Part shown: positions 61,935 to 64,000 of the stretch, piece after piece
Numbering within the stretch: position 1 is the first letter of the stretch
Layout of the letters: every line of letters starts with the position of its first letter
NCBI GenBank assembly: GCA_000378025.1
Contig: KB899087.1
Span: forward strand, 2,108,001 to 2,172,000
Source: Xanthobacteraceae bacterium 501b
Lineage (GTDB): Bacteria; Pseudomonadota; Alphaproteobacteria; Rhizobiales; Xanthobacteraceae
DNA: 64,000 bases
Direction: 5' to 3'
The notes under the pieces: generated by a model
What the model was told of the DNA's origin: nothing
Database searches by the model: none
Seen by the model: the letters and a program-made list of their open reading frames with translations, nothing else
Translations under genes and position numbers: made by a program

Positions 61935-61962
61935 ACGCGCGCTCGCCGAATGCCAGTGTGTT

Positions 61963-62008
61963 GATTTCCGCGGAGATTTGACCCTGGATTTCCACTGAGA
62001 AGTGACCC
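61963..62008. repeat. IS21 terminal direct repeats
   Basis: Two 22-nt copies at 61963-61984 and 61987-62008 begin GATTTCC and end TGACCC, with GCGGAGATT or ACTGAGAAG between. Multiple tandem repeats near the tips are the transposase-binding sites of IS21 elements. Confidence 0.8.
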
Positions 62009-62028
62009 GGCCGGATGGTGGTCTGTGG

Positions 62029-62823
62029 TCAGGTGGCGGTCAAGTTCCTGGATTTCTCCTTGGTTGTTTTGGCGGGTTTTGCCGAGCTATTCCGGAAACG
62101 GAAACTGTCGTTCCCGGTCTCCAGGATGTGGCAGTGATGGGTAAGGCGGTCGAGCAGGGCCGTGGTCATCTTGGCGTCGCCGAAGACGGTGGCCCATTCC
62201 GAGAAGCTGAGATTGGTGGTGATGACGACGCTGGTGCGCTCATAAAGCTTGCTCAGCAGGTGGAAGAGCAAGGCGCCGCCTGATGCGCTGAAGGGCAGAT
62301 AGCCGAGCTCATCGAGGATGACGAGATCGGAGTGCGCGAGCCTGGTGGCGATCTGTCCGGCTTTTCCCTGGGCCTTTTCCTGTTCGAGGGCATTGACGAG
62401 TTCGACGGTGGAGAAGAAGCGGATCCGCTTGTGATGGTGCTCGACGGCCTGAACGCCCAGCGCCGTTGCGATGTGCGTCTTGCCGGTGCCGGGACCGCCG
62501 ACGAGGACGACGTTATGGGCCTCGTCGAGGAACTCACAGCGGTGGAGCTGGCGAACGAGTGCTTCATTGACCTCGCTGCTGGCGAAGTCGAAGCCATTGA
62601 GGTCGCGGTAGGCCGGGAAGCGTGCGGTCTTGAGCTGATAGGCCGTTGATCGGACCTCCCGCTCGGCGGTCTCGGCCTTCAGCAACTGCGATAGGATCGG
62701 CATGGCGGTCTCGAAGGCCGGAGAGCCTTGTTCCGTCAGTTCGCTAACGGCTTGGGCCATGCCGTGCATCTTGAGGCTGCGCAACATGATGACGATAGCC
62801 CCGCTGGCCGGATTATGACGCAT
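62029..62823 (-). CDS. istB: IS21 family helper ATPase IstB
   Basis: 264 residues from ATG 62823 ([26 protein letters not shown]). AAA+ motifs: Walker [18 protein letters not shown], Walker [14 protein letters not shown], and sensor region [19 protein letters not shown]. The C-terminal SFRFRNSS is standard. It selects the target and activates the IstA transposase. Its start overlaps the istA stop by 11 nt. No frameshift. Confidence 0.95.
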   Translation of the reverse strand: MRHNPASGAIVIMLRSLKMHGMAQAVSELTEQGSPAFETAMPILSQLLKAETAEREVRSTAYQLKTARFPAYRDLNGFDFASSEVNEALVRQLHRCEFLDEAHNVVLVGGPGTGKTHIATALGVQAVEHHHKRIRFFSTVELVNALEQEKAQGKAGQIATRLAHSDLVILDELGYLPFSASGGALLFHLLSKLYERTSVVITTNLSFSEWATVFGDAKMTTALLDRLTHHCHILETGNDSFRFRNSSAKPAKTTKEKSRNLTAT

Positions 62824-64000
62824 GGCGCACCTCCCTGGCCCGCCGCAGGGCGTCATAGCGTTCGACGTTGGCCTGCGGTTCGGTGGTCAGCGTGAGGGCC
62901 TGAGGGGCGTCGATCGTTGGTGTGGTCAGCGGCGTACCATCGATCAGTCGGTGCAGAAGGTTGAGGATGTGGGTCTTGGTCGGCACGCCGGCCTTGCATG
63001 CCAACTCGACGGCCGTGAGCACGACCTGTTCGTCATGCTGCAAGACCAGGGACAGGATCTCGACCATCTCGCGGTCGCCACCCGGTGTTTTGAGCAGATG
63101 TTGCTGGAGGGAACGGAAGGCAGTTGGCATCTCGGCGAAGGGAGCCCCGTTCCGCAGGGCTCCGGGTTTGCGCTGGACGACCGCCAGATAGTGCCGCCAG
63201 TCGTAGATCGTCTGGCTCTGGCGATCATGAGATCGGACAAAGGCTCGGCGATGCTCGCAGATCGCGTGCCCCTCGGCGACGATGACGATCCGGTCGGGAT
63301 AGACGCGCAAGCTGACGGGTCGATTGGCGAAGGACGCCGGCACGCTGTATCGATTGCGCTCCAGATGAACCAAGCAGGTTGGCGTCACCCGTTTGGTGTG
63401 CTCGACGAAGCCGTCGAAGGGGCGGGGCATCGCCATAAGGTGCCGGACCTCTTCGGCCCACACATCGGCGATCGTACCGGGTTGCGAGCCATGCTCGATC
63501 TGTGACCACAACTCCCGGCATCGCTTCTCCAGCCAGTCATTCAAGGCTGCCAGGGACGGGACGTTGGGCAGGGGCTGCCAGAGCCGATGGCGGGCATCCT
63601 GTACGTTCTTCTCGATCTGCCCCTTCTCCCAGCCCGAGGCCGGATTGCAAAACTCGGCCTCGAACAGGAGGTGGCTCACCATGGCCGAGAAGCGGATGTT
63701 GACCTGGCGCTGCTTGCCACGGCCGACCTTGTCGACGGCCGTTTTCATGTTGTCGTAAATGCCCCGCCGCGGCACGCCGCCGAAAACCCGGAAGGCGTGG
63801 TTATGGGCATCGAACAGCATCTCATGGGTCTGGAGTGGGTAGGCGCGCAGCATGAAGGCGCGGCTGTAGGACAGCTTCACATGAGCGACCTGCAGCTTGG
63901 TGCGCTCGCCGGCGATGATCGCCCAGTCCTCAGACCAGTCGAACTGGAAGGCCTCTCCGGGCACAAAAGCCAGCGGCACGAAGGTGCCGCGGCCGCTGGT
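62813..64000 (-). CDS. istA: IS21 family transposase IstA, partial (5' end outside window)
   Basis: About 395 residues are visible. The catalytic core starts with [42 protein letters not shown], which holds the first Asp, then [20 protein letters not shown] with the second Asp region, and [21 protein letters not shown] with the catalytic Glu. The C-terminal part ([28 protein letters not shown]) is the DNA-binding beta barrel. The N-terminal helix-turn-helix region lies past the right edge. The reading frame is open to the last base. Confidence 0.95.
   Translation of the reverse strand, partial: TSGRGTFVPLAFVPGEAFQFDWSEDWAIIAGERTKLQVAHVKLSYSRAFMLRAYPLQTHEMLFDAHNHAFRVFGGVPRRGIYDNMKTAVDKVGRGKQRQVNIRFSAMVSHLLFEAEFCNPASGWEKGQIEKNVQDARHRLWQPLPNVPSLAALNDWLEKRCRELWSQIEHGSQPGTIADVWAEEVRHLMAMPRPFDGFVEHTKRVTPTCLVHLERNRYSVPASFANRPVSLRVYPDRIVIVAEGHAICEHRRAFVRSHDRQSQTIYDWRHYLAVVQRKPGALRNGAPFAEMPTAFRSLQQHLLKTPGGDREMVEILSLVLQHDEQVVLTAVELACKAGVPTKTHILNLLHRLIDGTPLTTPTIDAPQALTLTTEPQANVERYDALRRAREVRHAS

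Larger units (their letters stand above)
61957..64000 (-). mobile_element. IS21-family insertion sequence, partial
   Basis: One end of the element lies at about 61957 with two direct terminal repeats, followed inward by istB and istA. The other end is beyond the window. The element interrupts the DUF3883 gene. The gene order istA-istB and the 11-nt overlap of the two genes are typical of the family. Confidence 0.88.

Overview
The window is 64 kb of high-GC DNA, mostly dense and bacterial in layout. Gene content suggests an alphaproteobacterium of the order Hyphomicrobiales (Rhizobiales), perhaps Xanthobacteraceae-like: FixL/FixJ-type sensor and regulator genes, stand-alone receiver proteins, a Liv-type ABC transporter beside GntR, RES/Xre toxin-antitoxin, FUSC/DUF1656/HlyD efflux, a cyanide-insensitive-type bd oxidase, and rhizobial-type IS21 and IS1182 elements. 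The taxonomy is an inference; no rRNA or tRNA gene is present.

Layout. (1) 1-7.3 kb: a catabolic cluster. A cupin and an SDR gene (minus strand) face a GntR regulator that leads into a complete branched-chain-amino-acid-type ABC transporter (binding protein, two permeases, two ATPases) and a second SDR. Two palindromes with the same core lie between the divergent halves and look like the GntR operators. (2) 7.3-16.7 kb: HAD hydrolase, LysR/isochorismatase pair, LysE exporter, Kef-type antiporter, and a TetR-SDR divergon followed by a quinone-oxidoreductase-like MDR and another SDR. (3) 16.7-19.5 kb: a graveyard of three glycosyltransferase remnants in opposing orientations with frameshifts. 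(4) 19.6-24 kb: RES/Xre toxin-antitoxin, Dps, a receiver-only protein and a FixJ/FixL-like two-component pair. (5) 24.2-30.2 kb: AraC regulators, alpha/beta hydrolases, and a peroxiredoxin/DsbA-like pair with a divergent LysR. (6) 30.2-38.6 kb: a three-gene operon of a YdeP-type molybdopterin oxidoreductase with cytochrome bd subunits I and II, divergent from a FUSC/DUF1656/HlyD efflux operon. (7) 38.7-49.3 kb: a second receiver-only protein, SDR plus FAD monooxygenase, MFS and CPA1 transporters, bicupin, a large PAS sensor kinase, a hydrolase and CrcB.

(8) 49.3-64 kb is an accessory region. It opens with a truncated IS3 OrfA, a long non-coding AT-richer stretch holding a tRNA 3'-end-like sequence, and an IS1182-type transposase. 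It continues with a racemase/RidA operon facing an XRE-cupin regulator, and an alpha/beta hydrolase flanked by two collinear 128-bp direct repeats (a third, partial copy lies at 50.3 kb). Two truncated genes then meet head to head at about 56.7 kb. A Fic protein with palindromic upstream sites follows. Last comes a two-gene minus-strand operon: the C-terminal 649 residues of a protein with DUF3883 and a UvrD-like Tudor tail, coupled to a NERD-nuclease/SF1-helicase protein. The 5' part of that operon has been cut off by an IS21-family element whose end, istB and most of istA close the window.

The best candidate for a poorly described system is the NERD-helicase/DUF3883 pair, which has two separate restriction-like D...ExK signatures and a helicase-type Tudor domain carried on the partner protein. 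It resembles anti-phage or DNA-processing loci, but here it is interrupted.
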